A stretch of 64,000 bases of DNA from the NCBI RefSeq assembly GCF_022678645.1, contig NZ_JALBWV010000052.1:1-64000 (forward strand), written 5' to 3'. The position numbers were made by a program, and so were the translations under genes. Positions 26,194 through 34,901 of this stretch are shown here, one piece after another. Origin of the DNA: Saccharopolyspora soli. GTDB taxonomy: Bacteria; Actinomycetota; Actinomycetes; Mycobacteriales; Pseudonocardiaceae. The notes below the pieces were generated by a model. It worked only from the letters and a program-made list of their open reading frames with translations. It searched no databases and had not been told where the DNA came from. Position 1 is the stretch's first letter, and every line of letters begins with the position of its first letter.

Positions 26194-27789
26194 CTAACCG
26201 CGACGGGAGGGAATGCGCCGCCGGGTTAGTGCCGTTGCGACGAGGTGACCGGAGCCGCCGGCGAGACCGGGGCCGGGGTGCGTGGACGCGCCGATGTGCC
26301 ACAACCCGCGTACGCACGTGGCGTGCCGCCCGGCGCCGGGTAGCGGCCGCCACAGGTAGTTCTGATCCAGTTCCGCCGAGCCCCCGTAAGGGTCGCCGCG
26401 CACGGCGTTCGGGTTGTAGGCGGCCAGGTCGTGCGGCGTCACCACGTCGACCGCGCGCACCTTCGAGTGCACGTCCGGCGCGTGCCGGGCGACCCGATCC
26501 AGCACGCGATGGCTGAAGGACTCCGCCAGCTCGGGTGTCCAGCCCTGCCCGGTGTCCAGCTCGCCCGCGGCGTCGCCGAGCGGCTGGAACGGGACCTCCT
26601 GCAGCTGCAGCCACAACGCTGCCGCGCCCTCAGGCACCCTGCTCGGATCGAGCACGTACTGTTGTCCGACGACCACGGTCGGGCGCCGCGGCAGGAAACC
26701 CGCTTCTGCTTCCGCGCAGGCGATTCCGGTACTGGCGGACCCGTCGGAGAGGTGCAGGAGCGGGGTTTCGCGCAGGCGGCTGTCGTGCCATTCCAGCGGT
26801 TCGGACAGGGCGACGTGCACCTGCATCTCGCCCCTGCCATAGCGGAACCGAATACTCTGCTGGTGCAGCTCCGGGGGCACGGCGTCGCGCGGCAGGAGGT
26901 CGCCGTAGAGCGCCGTGGGTGTCACCGAGGCCAGCACCGCGCGCCGAGCCAGGAGGGTGCGCCCATCCGCGACGACGCCGGTGGCGCGGCCCCGGTCGAC
27001 CAGGATCCGCTCCACCTCGGTGTCGGTTTCGAGCCGGACACCGAGCGAATCCAGCAGCGAACGGAACGCCGTGGCGAAAAGGCCCGACCCACCCGCGACC
27101 GCGGGCAGGCCCGCGGAGTGCAGGGTCCCGGCGAGCAGCGGCACCATCAGGCCACCGGAGGCGTGGTCCGGGGACAGCCCGGCGTGCAGCAGCCACGGCG
27201 TCCACAGATGATCGACTTCGGAACCGTGGAACTCGCTGCGACAGTAGGCCCTACCGCTGGTGACAGCCGCCCGCAGCCAACGTTCGGCACCCCGGCGGCC
27301 AGCCGTGCGTAGCAGTCCGACCGCGTGCCGAAGCAGCGCCCACGACCGGACCTCGCTGCTCATCAGGCCACCGATCGGTGCCATGTCCGCCGCAAGCCGG
27401 TTGAGCATGGCGAGGTAGGCGGACCGGTCGGCGGCGTGGGCGAAAGTAGCCGCGGTCTGCTCCGGATCGCGGTGGGCGAGCGTGACGTGGCCGTCATCGG
27501 CGACGCTCGCTGTGATCCACCCGTCGGTGTTGCGGTACCTCAAGCCGTGTTCGTGCAGCGCCGCGCCGAGGCTCGCGTAGGCCGCTCCTGTGACGAACAG
27601 CGGATGCCAGGACGAATACGTGTCGTGGCGGTAACCGGGCAGCGTCCGTTCCTCGGTAGCGATGAACCCGCCGATCTCCGGATTGCGCTCGACCACCACC
27701 ACCGACCAGCCCGCGCGGGCGAGCTCGGCCGCGGCCACGAGACCGTTGATCCCCGATCCGACGACGATGGCGTCGGCTTCTGCCGCCAT
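26194..27789 (-). CDS. FAD-dependent oxidoreductase, phytoene desaturase/CrtI-like
   Basis: 531-residue flavoprotein. The N-terminal dinucleotide motif IVVGSGINGLVAAAELARAG is followed by the Glu of VVVVERNPEIGG that binds the FAD ribose. A C-terminal FAD motif appears in LWHIGASTHPGPGLAGGSGH, as in carotenoid desaturases and related isomerases. No other carotenoid gene is nearby, so the substrate may be a different lipid or polyene. ATG 27789 has GGGAGGGG 3 nt upstream. Its stop is only 33 nt from the att-like repeat, so it is the first gene outside the island. Confidence 0.85.
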   Translation of the reverse strand: MAAEADAIVVGSGINGLVAAAELARAGWSVVVVERNPEIGGFIATEERTLPGYRHDTYSSWHPLFVTGAAYASLGAALHEHGLRYRNTDGWITASVADDGHVTLAHRDPEQTAATFAHAADRSAYLAMLNRLAADMAPIGGLMSSEVRSWALLRHAVGLLRTAGRRGAERWLRAAVTSGRAYCRSEFHGSEVDHLWTPWLLHAGLSPDHASGGLMVPLLAGTLHSAGLPAVAGGSGLFATAFRSLLDSLGVRLETDTEVERILVDRGRATGVVADGRTLLARRAVLASVTPTALYGDLLPRDAVPPELHQQSIRFRYGRGEMQVHVALSEPLEWHDSRLRETPLLHLSDGSASTGIACAEAEAGFLPRRPTVVVGQQYVLDPSRVPEGAAALWLQLQEVPFQPLGDAAGELDTGQGWTPELAESFSHRVLDRVARHAPDVHSKVRAVDVVTPHDLAAYNPNAVRGDPYGGSAELDQNYLWRPLPGAGRHATCVRGLWHIGASTHPGPGLAGGSGHLVATALTRRRIPSRRG

Positions 27790-27870
27790 GACCCCTCCCG
27801 TGGCAGTTCGATACGGCAGCGGCCCCATGCAGCCGGAACACCGTCACCCATCCGGAGCAACGCTAGGCGG

Positions 27871-28407
27871 GTGCTCGCACACCCGCTTTCCGAGCAGACC
27901 GGTGGCTGTGCGGATCCCGCACCTCAGCGCCGCAACGTCACCGAGGGCGACTCGCCGAATCGTTCCCGCGCGTTGAGCGATGCGGAGGTGGCGGAGCTGC
28001 GGTCCCGCTCACCGCTGACGCCGGGCGTCAGTGCCCCGCTGCCCACCTACTACTCGGTGCGCGACATCAAGCTCGCCGACCTCCTGCGCGGCGAGGGCGT
28101 CGACGTGCCCGCGGTGAGCGAGGCCGAGGCAGCGCAACTCGTCGCCGACCTGGGCACGCGCGACTACTGGTTGACCCCGCTCGAAACCGTCACCAACCCC
28201 TATCGCGGCCCAGGCTCGACCAGACCCCACGACGGCCGGGCCTACATGAGCAGGAACGTCGGCGACGTGTACGACACTTCTCCCTACGACCCGCAGAAGC
28301 CGCCGGAGGAGCACCCGTACGAGCCACGCGAAAGGCCGCTGGGGATCAGCACATCCGCGTTCGTGTCGAACATGGCGAAGCTGATCGCCTACGTGCACGG
28401 GCATTGA
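27871..28407 (+). CDS. Hypothetical protein
   Basis: Up to 178 residues. The first 35 are compositionally poor and may be untranslated. The core begins LSDAEVAELRSRSPLTPG and contains TYYSVRDIKLADLLRGEGV, RDYWLTPLETVTNPYRGPG and a Pro/Glu-rich stretch before ISTSAFVSNMAKLIAYVHGH. The start is unsure: GTG 27871 or TTG 27973, neither with a convincing ribosome-binding site. A terminator follows the stop, supporting a real transcript. No family is recognised. It is divergent from the CrtI-like gene. Confidence 0.55.
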   Translation: MLAHPLSEQTGGCADPAPQRRNVTEGDSPNRSRALSDAEVAELRSRSPLTPGVSAPLPTYYSVRDIKLADLLRGEGVDVPAVSEAEAAQLVADLGTRDYWLTPLETVTNPYRGPGSTRPHDGRAYMSRNVGDVYDTSPYDPQKPPEEHPYEPRERPLGISTSAFVSNMAKLIAYVHGH

Positions 28408-28425
28408 TCCGGCTTCGTTGTTCAG

Positions 28426-28457
28426 GGCCTTGGCCGGGGTTTCCGGCCAAGGCCTTT
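28426..28457 (+). terminator. Rho-independent terminator
   Basis: GGCCTTGGCCGG (28426-28437) and CCGGCCAAGGCC (28443-28454) form a 12-bp stem with a 5-nt loop and end in TTT. Confidence 0.8.
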
Positions 28458-28529
28458 CGCAATTCCGGTGCTTGTTGAGACGGCCGTTTTCCGCCAGCTC
28501 CGACCCACGTCAGCGGTGATTATCGGGGC

Positions 28530-29015
28530 ATGACTTTCCACGTGTCGCCCATCGAACCCGCCGTGCTCGACGTACTCCGCAAGCTCGACGACGCCGGGCG
28601 CGAACCGTCCATCCGCATCGAAGACGACGAGTACGGCGAGCCGCTGCGCTGCTGCCTGCGCCGCGGTCGGCCGGGCGAGCGGATCGCGCTGGTCAGCTAC
28701 GCGCCGCTGCGGCGGTGGGCGCGCGACACCGGAATCGATCCCGGCGCTTACGAGGAAGTCGGGCCGGTGTTCATCCACGCTGAAACCTGCGACGGCCCGG
28801 ATTCCCCGGCGTGGCCGGAAGAACTGCGCGGTACCCGGCGCGTGCTGCGCAGCTACGCGTCCGACGGCCGGATCCTCGGTGGCTGCCTGCTCGACGGCAC
28901 CACCCACCTGTCCGAGCGCACGGCCGGTGACCTGCTGCTGGACCCGGACGTCGCGCTGGTGCACGTCCGGGCGGTGGAGTTCGGGTGCTTCCTGTTCGAG
29001 GCCCGGCGGGCGTGA
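28530..29015 (+). CDS. DUF1203 family protein
   Basis: 161 residues starting MTFHVSPIEPAVLDVLRKLD. Segments RCCLRRGRPGERIALVSYAP, YEEVGPVFIHAETCDGP and LRSYASDGRILGG match the order of DUF1203 proteins, small cytosolic proteins of unknown activity with conserved Cys and His. A 76-nt gap separates it from the S9 peptidase gene on the same strand. Function unknown. Confidence 0.78.
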   Translation: MTFHVSPIEPAVLDVLRKLDDAGREPSIRIEDDEYGEPLRCCLRRGRPGERIALVSYAPLRRWARDTGIDPGAYEEVGPVFIHAETCDGPDSPAWPEELRGTRRVLRSYASDGRILGGCLLDGTTHLSERTAGDLLLDPDVALVHVRAVEFGCFLFEARRA

Positions 29016-29091
29016 CCGAGCTGCGCCGCATCGCGGACCGGGAGGGGCGTCCAGTTCCGCGGGTGGTGGCGTTATCGGGCAGTATCGAGGC

Positions 29092-30927
29092 GTGAGCACC
29101 TACCCCGAGGCGAAGATCCCCGAGAGCCTGTTCGACGATCCGGAGCGGGAGGCCCGCTGGCGGGCCCGGTTCAGCGCGCCGCGCGTTTCGCTGCCCGATT
29201 GGGCGCGGGACGCCCCGCAGCGCAGCCTGTACGTGTCGAATTCCAGCGGCACCTGGGAGATCTACGCGTGGGACCGGGAGACCGGTGCGCACCGCCAGGT
29301 CACCGATCGTCCACAGGGGACTTTCCACGGCACGCTGTCCGCGAACGGCGAGCAGATCTGGTGGTTCGACGACACCGACGGCGACGAGTTCGGCAGCTGG
29401 GTGGTGGAGCCGTTCGGCTCCGGCGCGGCCGAGCCGGGCCTGCCCGGTACCCACCCCGGTTACCCGGCGGGGCTGGAGCTCGGTGGATCGGTGATCGGGC
29501 TGGGGATGTCCACCGACGACGGGGTGACGGTGTGGGTGGCCCGCGACGGCGGCCGCCCGGAGGTGCTCTACCAGCACGAGCAGGACGGCGGGCTGGCCGC
29601 CATGTCCTGGGACGAGTCGATGGTGGTGATCTCGCACTCCGAGCACGGCGACAGTCGGCATCCGGCGCTGCGGGTGCTGCGCGTCGACGGCTCCGAGGTC
29701 GCCGAGAAGTGGGACGGTCCGGGCAAGGGTCTGGACGCGCTGTCCTTCGCGCCGGTCACCGGCGATCCTCGGCTGCTGGTGCTGCACGAGCGCCGCGGCA
29801 AGGAGGAGCTGCTGGTCTGGGACGTCACCGCGGACACCGAGGCGGAGATCAAGCTCGACCTGCCCGGCGAGGTTTCCGCCGACTGGTATCCGGACGGCAA
29901 AGCGCTGCTGATCGCGCACACCCACCACGCGCGGACCACCATGCACCGCTACGACCTCGCCGATGACACGCTCACCGAGTTGGCCACGCCGCCGGGCACG
30001 GTGGCCGGTGCGTCGGTGCGCCCGGACCGGTCGGTGGAGTACGTGTGGTCGTCGGCGGCGACTCCGTCGCTGGTGCGCACGGTTTCGCCGGAAGGCGAGG
30101 ACCGGGTGCTGCTGACGCCGCCCGGCGAGCGCGCGCCGGGTTCGGAGGCGGTCACCGACGTGTTCGTGGAGGTCCCGTACGGGCCGAACGACGCGGTGCA
30201 CGCGCTGGTGGCACGCCCGGCGGACGCCGGGGACGGGCCGCTGCCGACGGTGTTCAGCCTGCACGGCGGGCCGCACGCGGCGGACGAGGATCGGTTCTCC
30301 GCGTATCGAGCGGCGTGGCTGGACGCCGGGTTCGCCGTGGTGGAGATCAACTACCGGGGTTCGACCGGGTACGGCTCGGCCTGGCGGGATGCCATCGAGG
30401 GCCGACCAGGCCTGACCGAGCTGGCGGACGTCGAGCGGGTGCACGACTGGGCGATCGCCGCCGGGCTGACCACCCCGGCGCTGAGCGTGGTCGCGGGCGC
30501 CTCGTGGGGCGGGTACCTGACGCTGCTCGCGATCGGCACGCAGCCGCAACGTTGGGCGGGCGGGGTGGCCGGGGTGCCGGTGGCCGACTACGTCTCGGCG
30601 TACGCCGACGAGATGGAACCGCTGCGGGCCTACGACCGGGCGCTGTTCGGCGGCTCGCCGGAGGAGGTCCCGGAGGTCTACCAGGCCGCCTCGCCGATCA
30701 CCTACGTGGACCAGGTGCGGGCACCGGTGCTGGTGCTGGCCGGGGACAACGACCCGCGCTGTCCGATCCAGCAGATCCTGAACTACCTGGATCGGCTGGG
30801 TCAGCGGGAGATCCCGTTCGAGTTCTACCGCTACGACGCGGGCCACGGTTCGCTGGTGGTGGCCGAAACGCTGCGCCAGGTGGCGGCCGAGATCCACTTC
30901 GCCCGCCGCGCCGTCGGCCTCGGCTGA
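29092..30927 (+). CDS. S9 family prolyl-oligopeptidase-type peptidase
   Basis: 611-residue cytosolic serine peptidase. Residues 1-350 form a beta-propeller-like half with repeated LYVSNSSGTWEIYAWD, LSANGEQIWWFDD and WYPDGKALLIAHT blade motifs. The C-terminal alpha/beta hydrolase has Ser471 (AGASWGGY), Asp554 (GDNDPRCP) and His585 (DAGHGS), and FSLHGGPHAADE forms the oxyanion turn. It likely trims short peptides, as acylaminoacyl- or dipeptidyl-peptidases do. The GTG start is at 29092. It converges with the DUF1059 fusion gene. Confidence 0.92.
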   Translation: MSTYPEAKIPESLFDDPEREARWRARFSAPRVSLPDWARDAPQRSLYVSNSSGTWEIYAWDRETGAHRQVTDRPQGTFHGTLSANGEQIWWFDDTDGDEFGSWVVEPFGSGAAEPGLPGTHPGYPAGLELGGSVIGLGMSTDDGVTVWVARDGGRPEVLYQHEQDGGLAAMSWDESMVVISHSEHGDSRHPALRVLRVDGSEVAEKWDGPGKGLDALSFAPVTGDPRLLVLHERRGKEELLVWDVTADTEAEIKLDLPGEVSADWYPDGKALLIAHTHHARTTMHRYDLADDTLTELATPPGTVAGASVRPDRSVEYVWSSAATPSLVRTVSPEGEDRVLLTPPGERAPGSEAVTDVFVEVPYGPNDAVHALVARPADAGDGPLPTVFSLHGGPHAADEDRFSAYRAAWLDAGFAVVEINYRGSTGYGSAWRDAIEGRPGLTELADVERVHDWAIAAGLTTPALSVVAGASWGGYLTLLAIGTQPQRWAGGVAGVPVADYVSAYADEMEPLRAYDRALFGGSPEEVPEVYQAASPITYVDQVRAPVLVLAGDNDPRCPIQQILNYLDRLGQREIPFEFYRYDAGHGSLVVAETLRQVAAEIHFARRAVGLG

Positions 30928-30947
30928 GACCCCGACCCGCCTTCCGC

Positions 30948-31445
30948 TCACAGGCTCTCGGCGCGGATCACGTCGAGGTTGTGGAAGGTGGGTTCCTCGT
31001 CGCAGATCGCCCGCATCTTGCGGGAAATGGCGGCGGTCTCCGGCAGCCGCGAGTTGCGCATCGCCTGCTCGTAGGACGGGAACTCGACGAATTCGTAGTA
31101 GCTGCCCGGCTGCTCGTGGTCCTGGGTGAGCACCGCTCGCGTCGCGGTGCGCTTGCCGCCGGTGGCTTCCTCCCACTCGTCCAGCAGCCGGTTGAGCTCG
31201 TCCCGATTCCTGGTCCGGAACTCGATGAGTTGCACGAAGTTCATGCCGTTCGGACTCGCCGGAGCGGTTTCGTCCTCCAGCAGCTCGCGGATGTGGGCTC
31301 GCAGCTCCGGGGTGTCCGCGTGGTGGTGCACCGACACCGCGTGCTCGGTGGCGGCCCGCAGCACTTCCGCTTCCTCGCCGACGATGGTCAGCGAGCAGTC
31401 GATCTCGCTCGGGTACTTGCGGCAGTCCGCTACCTTCCTGGCCAT
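30948..31445 (-). CDS. DUF1059 domain fused to a dimeric alpha/beta-barrel-like domain
   Basis: 165 residues. The first about 60 are a DUF1059 module: MARKVADCRKYPSEIDCSLT, GEEAEVLRAATEHAVSVHHH and ELRAHIRELL, with two Cys and a His cluster typical of that small putative metal-binding domain. The remaining 100 residues begin MNFVQLIEFRTRNRDELNRL and carry SYYEFVEFPSYEQAMRNSRL, the pattern of an antibiotic-monooxygenase-like or EthD-like barrel. The start overlaps the end of the methyltransferase gene by 16 nt, implying one operon. The fused activity is unknown. Confidence 0.78.
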   Translation of the reverse strand: MARKVADCRKYPSEIDCSLTIVGEEAEVLRAATEHAVSVHHHADTPELRAHIRELLEDETAPASPNGMNFVQLIEFRTRNRDELNRLLDEWEEATGGKRTATRAVLTQDHEQPGSYYEFVEFPSYEQAMRNSRLPETAAISRKMRAICDEEPTFHNLDVIRAESL

Positions 31446-32119
31446 GGCGGCTCTCCTGTCTTCTGGATGGGATTTCGCAGCCAGGCCAGCTCGCGCTCGT
31501 ACTGGGCGTCCGGGTGGGTGGCGACGCCCTGCACCAACGGCGCGCGCACGTGCGCGGACGGCCAGAACCAGTCGGCGCGGCGCACCACCAGTCCGGCCCG
31601 CCGCAACTGCACCAAGACCTCGACGTTGAGGCGGCAGCGCCGACTGCCGCGCAGCATCTCCTGCGCCTGGTCCTGCGCCTGCCCGACCACGCCCGGTGCT
31701 CGGGTGTGTTCGAGGAACAGCAGTTGGCCGACCGGCCGCAGCACCCGACTGACCTCGCGCAGGGCGAACGGGGGATTCTCCGTGCTGCACAAGGAGAATC
31801 GGCAGACCACCACGTCGAAGGCCCGGTCCGGGAAGGGCAGCGGCGCGAGGTCCGCGGCGACGAATTCCACCGCCAGGTCGGGCCGTTCGCCGCGCAGGTC
31901 CGACGTCGCGCCGAGCAGGGCGAGGTAGCAGACGTGGCGGTACGCGAGCAGGTCTTCGAGGCTGAACGCACCGATGTCCAGCACCCGTCCGGCGGCCCGT
32001 CGCCCGACCAGCATCCGGAACCGCTCAAGCATCTCGACCGGCGGCGGCACACCGGCGCGCTTGTAGTGGCACGTCACGGTGGTGGCTGAGCGGACGGCGT
32101 GGACATCGTCCGACGTCAT
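31430..32119 (-). CDS. Class I SAM-dependent methyltransferase
   Basis: 229 residues. The SAM-binding motif I is GRVLDIGAFSLEDLLAYR (unusually lacking the second Gly pair), with motif FVAADLAPLPFPDRAFDVVV. The post-motif REVSRVLRPVGQLLFLEHTR is that of UbiE/Coq5-type small-molecule methyltransferases. The weakened motif I may reduce SAM affinity. It overlaps the DUF1059-fusion gene downstream, so the two may act on the same product. Substrate unknown. Confidence 0.85.
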   Translation of the reverse strand: MTSDDVHAVRSATTVTCHYKRAGVPPPVEMLERFRMLVGRRAAGRVLDIGAFSLEDLLAYRHVCYLALLGATSDLRGERPDLAVEFVAADLAPLPFPDRAFDVVVCRFSLCSTENPPFALREVSRVLRPVGQLLFLEHTRAPGVVGQAQDQAQEMLRGSRRCRLNVEVLVQLRRAGLVVRRADWFWPSAHVRAPLVQGVATHPDAQYERELAWLRNPIQKTGEPPWPGR

Positions 32120-32182
32120 GGCGGCAGGATGCCCACCGCCGGATCGCCACCGCCAGAGACTTCCGGCCCCTGCCGCGCGCTC

Positions 32183-32368
32183 CTAGTTGTCGGCGGGTGG
32201 TTCGGGTAGTACTTCGCCGCGCAGGAGCCAGACGTCACCGCGGCGGACCCAGTGCAGCGGCTCGGGTTGCGGTGGCCAGGCCAGCAGGTAGCGCCCGGAG
32301 AGATCGTTCATCACCCGCACGTACTCGACCACCGCGTGCAGTACGCGCGACCAGCTGGTCGTCGGCAT
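32183..32368 (-). CDS. Small hypothetical protein downstream of GNAT
   Basis: 61 residues beginning MPTTSWSRVLHAVVEYVRVM and ending with an acidic, Pro-rich tail. It starts only 5 nt after the GNAT stop, so it is probably translated from the same message. Trp and Arg are frequent (LAWPPQPEPLHWVRRGDVWL). No family is recognised. Confidence 0.6.
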   Translation of the reverse strand: MPTTSWSRVLHAVVEYVRVMNDLSGRYLLAWPPQPEPLHWVRRGDVWLLRGEVLPEPPADN

Positions 32369-32373
32369 GGCAG

Positions 32374-32898
32374 TCACCCCAGTTCGAGGTCGTACCGCAG
32401 CTCGTCGAGCCGATGGCCCCACTGCTGGGCCGGTTTCCGCTCGGTGCAGCGGAAACCGGCGTCCAGGTACAGCCGGGCCGCGGTCTCCAGCGGGTCGACC
32501 GTCCACAGCTTCACGTGCTTGAACCCCTGATCCCGCGCGTGATCGAGCAGCCTGTGCAACAACTTCCGACCAACCCCACCGCCGCGGACCGATGGATCGA
32601 CTAGGAACCAGCGCAGCTGCGCGACGCCGTCGCCTTCGTCGGTCAGCGCCACGGTGCCGATGACTTCCCCATCGCGTTCCGCGAGCCACAACCAGCCCGG
32701 TTCGGACCCCGGCTCGTCGCGGGCAGCGCCGAGCGCTTCAGCGAACGCGGCAAGGCCGTGCGCGACGTGCGCTTCGAAGCCTTCGTCGAAGCCGTACTCA
32801 CGGGCGTAGAGCTCGCCGTGCATGGCCAACACGACACCCAGATCACCAGGACGCGGGCCGACGCGAATGGTGATCTCGGAAGTTCTGGTCGAGGGCAT
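32374..32898 (-). CDS. GNAT-family N-acetyltransferase
   Basis: 174-residue acetyltransferase. The acetyl-CoA signature is LVDPSVRGGGVGRKLLHRLL (R-X-X-G-X-G/A type, with the loop SVRGGGVGRK). It is preceded by WLWLAERDGEVIGTVALTD and followed by LYLDAGFRCTERKP, the order of MarR-associated GNAT proteins. ATG 32898 is taken. The start lies 13 nt from a TetR-type operator facing the divergent tetR gene, so repression by that protein is likely. The acetyl acceptor is unknown. Confidence 0.85.
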   Translation of the reverse strand: MPSTRTSEITIRVGPRPGDLGVVLAMHGELYAREYGFDEGFEAHVAHGLAAFAEALGAARDEPGSEPGWLWLAERDGEVIGTVALTDEGDGVAQLRWFLVDPSVRGGGVGRKLLHRLLDHARDQGFKHVKLWTVDPLETAARLYLDAGFRCTERKPAQQWGHRLDELRYDLELG

Positions 32899-32911
32899 CC
32901 ACAACTCCAGT

Positions 32912-32931
32912 AGTGAAACAGTTGTTTCACT
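32912..32931. promoter_or_regulatory. TetR-type operator
   Basis: AGTGAAACA-GT-TGTTTCACT is a palindrome with two perfect 9-bp half-sites. It lies between the GNAT start (32898) and the tetR start (32974). Its symmetry and placement make it the likely autoregulatory site of the TetR protein and the control point for the GNAT operon. Confidence 0.8.
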
Positions 32932-32973
32932 CGTAGGCTAGCAGCCTGACCAGGACAGGAACAGAGGGCGACG

Positions 32974-33510
32974 ATGACTCATCGGGATGACAGCCGCCGC
33001 GACGAACTGCTCGGGAAACTCCTGGACTACTCCGCGACGCACGGCCTGTCCGAGACGTCGCTGCGGCCGTTGGCCGCCGCGGTCGGCTCCAGTCCGCGGA
33101 TGCTGCTGTACTTCTTCGGTTCCAAGGAAGGGCTGGTCCGGGAGGTCCACCGGCACGCCCGCGACGTGCAACTCCAACTGCTCGCCGACGCCCTCAAGGA
33201 CTGCTCGAACCGGACCGAGGCGCTGCGCTCGCTGTGGCAGTGGCTCAGCAGCCCGGCGCACCACAACGTCGTCCGGTTCTTCTTCGAGAGCTACGCGCGG
33301 TCGTTGCACGCACATGGCGGCGCTTGGGAGGGCTTCGGCGAAGCCAGCATCCGCGAGTGGTTGCCGCAGCTCCGGCAGGCGTTCGGCGGATCGGACACCG
33401 AGGCGACGCTGGCGCTGGCCGCGCTTCGCGGCCTGCTGCTCGACCTGCTCGCCACCGGCGACACCGAACGGGTCGAGCAGGCGTTCGAGGACCTGTTGCG
33501 GAAACTGTGA
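32974..33510 (+). CDS. TetR/AcrR-family transcriptional regulator
   Basis: 178-residue repressor. The N-terminal HTH reads LLDYSATHGLSETSLRPLAA and continues AVGSSPRMLLYFFGSKEGLV, the standard TetR recognition helix followed by the tyrosine-phenylalanine turn. The rest is an all-helical ligand and dimer domain. The preceding GAGGGCG is a reasonable ribosome-binding site. A perfect-arm palindrome sits 42 nt before the start. Likely targets are itself, the divergent GNAT gene and possibly the following old-yellow-enzyme gene. Confidence 0.9.
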   Translation: MTHRDDSRRDELLGKLLDYSATHGLSETSLRPLAAAVGSSPRMLLYFFGSKEGLVREVHRHARDVQLQLLADALKDCSNRTEALRSLWQWLSSPAHHNVVRFFFESYARSLHAHGGAWEGFGEASIREWLPQLRQAFGGSDTEATLALAALRGLLLDLLATGDTERVEQAFEDLLRKL

Positions 33511-33561
33511 CGTGGTCGACGCAGCGGAATAACTCGTTCCGCCGCAGCGTCGTTGTTGCCC

Positions 33562-34626
33562 GTGAGCCATCTCTTCGAACCGATCAAGCTGCGTGACATC
33601 GTCATCCGGAACCGTGCGTGGGTCGCGCCGATGTGCCAGTACTCGGCCGTCGACGGCGTGCCCGGCGACTGGCACCTGGTGCACCTGGGCCAGTTCGCCA
33701 CCGGCGGCGCCGGGCTGGTCATCACCGAGGCGACCGCCGTCGCCCCGGAAGGCCGGATCAGTCCGGGGGACACCGGCCTGTGGAACGACGAACAGGTCGC
33801 GGCGTGGCGGCGCATCACCGACTTCCTGCACGAGCAGGGCGCGGCCACCGGCGTGCAGCTCGCGCACGCGGGGCGCAAAGCGTCGACCACTCCGCCGTGG
33901 GCGGGCAGCCAGACCGTGCCGAAGTCGGAAGGTGGCTGGGACGCGGTCAGCTCGACCGGCAACGCCTTCGGCGACCTGGCGGCGCCGCGCGCCCTGACCG
34001 AAGCCGAGATCGCCGAGTTGCCCGCGCAGTTCGCCGCGGCTGCGCGCCGGGCCGACGCCGCGGGCTTCGACGTCGTCGAACTGCACTTCGCGCACGGTTA
34101 CCTGGCGCACCAGTTCTACTCGCCGCTGGTCAACGATCGGACCGACCGCTACGGCGGCGACTTCGACAACCGGGTGCGGGTGCTGTTGGAGATCACCGAG
34201 GCGGTGCGCGCGGCGTGGCCCGCGGACCGGCCGCTGATCGTCCGCCTGTCGGCTACCGACTGGGTCGACGGCGGGTGGACGGGTGACGACTCGGTGCGGT
34301 TGGCCCGACTGCTCGCCGAGCGCGGGGTGGATCTAATCGACGCCTCGACCGGTGGCGCGGTGCCCTCGGCGGACATCCCGATCGGAGCCGGTTACCAGGT
34401 GCGATTCGCCCGGCAGATCCGCGCCGAGGCGGACGTGCCCACCGGGGCGGTCGGCCTGATCACCTCGCCGGAGCAGGCCGAGGAGATCATCTCGTCCGGT
34501 TCGGCGGATGCCGTGCTCCTCGCCCGCGAGCTGCTGCGCGACCCGCACTGGCCGCTGCACGCCGCCGACCGCCTGCACGCCGACAACATCTGGCCCAAGC
34601 AGTACGTCCGCGCCCGCCGCGCCTGA
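33562..34626 (+). CDS. Old yellow enzyme family NADH:flavin oxidoreductase (YqjM-like)
   Basis: 354-residue FMN-dependent ene-reductase. The short N-terminal LFEPIKLRDIVIRNR and VAPMCQYSA are thermophilic-like/YqjM marks. Catalytic-type histidines occur in ELHFAHGYLAHQFYSPLVND, and FMN-phosphate contacts in ALTEAEIAELPAQFA, GLITSPEQAEEI and ADAVLLARELLRDPHWPL. It is likely to reduce activated alkenes such as quinones or electrophiles. GTG 33562 (MSHLFEPI) is preferred over TTG 33553. It follows tetR by 51 nt on the same strand and ends before the poly-G/C block. Confidence 0.92.
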   Translation: MSHLFEPIKLRDIVIRNRAWVAPMCQYSAVDGVPGDWHLVHLGQFATGGAGLVITEATAVAPEGRISPGDTGLWNDEQVAAWRRITDFLHEQGAATGVQLAHAGRKASTTPPWAGSQTVPKSEGGWDAVSSTGNAFGDLAAPRALTEAEIAELPAQFAAAARRADAAGFDVVELHFAHGYLAHQFYSPLVNDRTDRYGGDFDNRVRVLLEITEAVRAAWPADRPLIVRLSATDWVDGGWTGDDSVRLARLLAERGVDLIDASTGGAVPSADIPIGAGYQVRFARQIRAEADVPTGAVGLITSPEQAEEIISSGSADAVLLARELLRDPHWPLHAADRLHADNIWPKQYVRARRA

Positions 34627-34646
34627 CCGCGGGGAGCCCGCTGCCG

Positions 34647-34874
<228 letters not shown>

Positions 34875-34901
34875 GAGGCAAGCCTCAATCTGCACACCCT
34901 T

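Noticed and set aside
26194-27789. Carotenoid biosynthesis cluster
   Set aside because: Only one CrtI-like gene is present; no phytoene synthase or prenyltransferase lies nearby.
28771-32052. A very long minus-strand open frame over the S9 peptidase and methyltransferase genes
   Set aside because: It is Arg/Gly/His-rich antisense sequence of genuine genes, a normal effect of high GC. The real genes have catalytic motifs.
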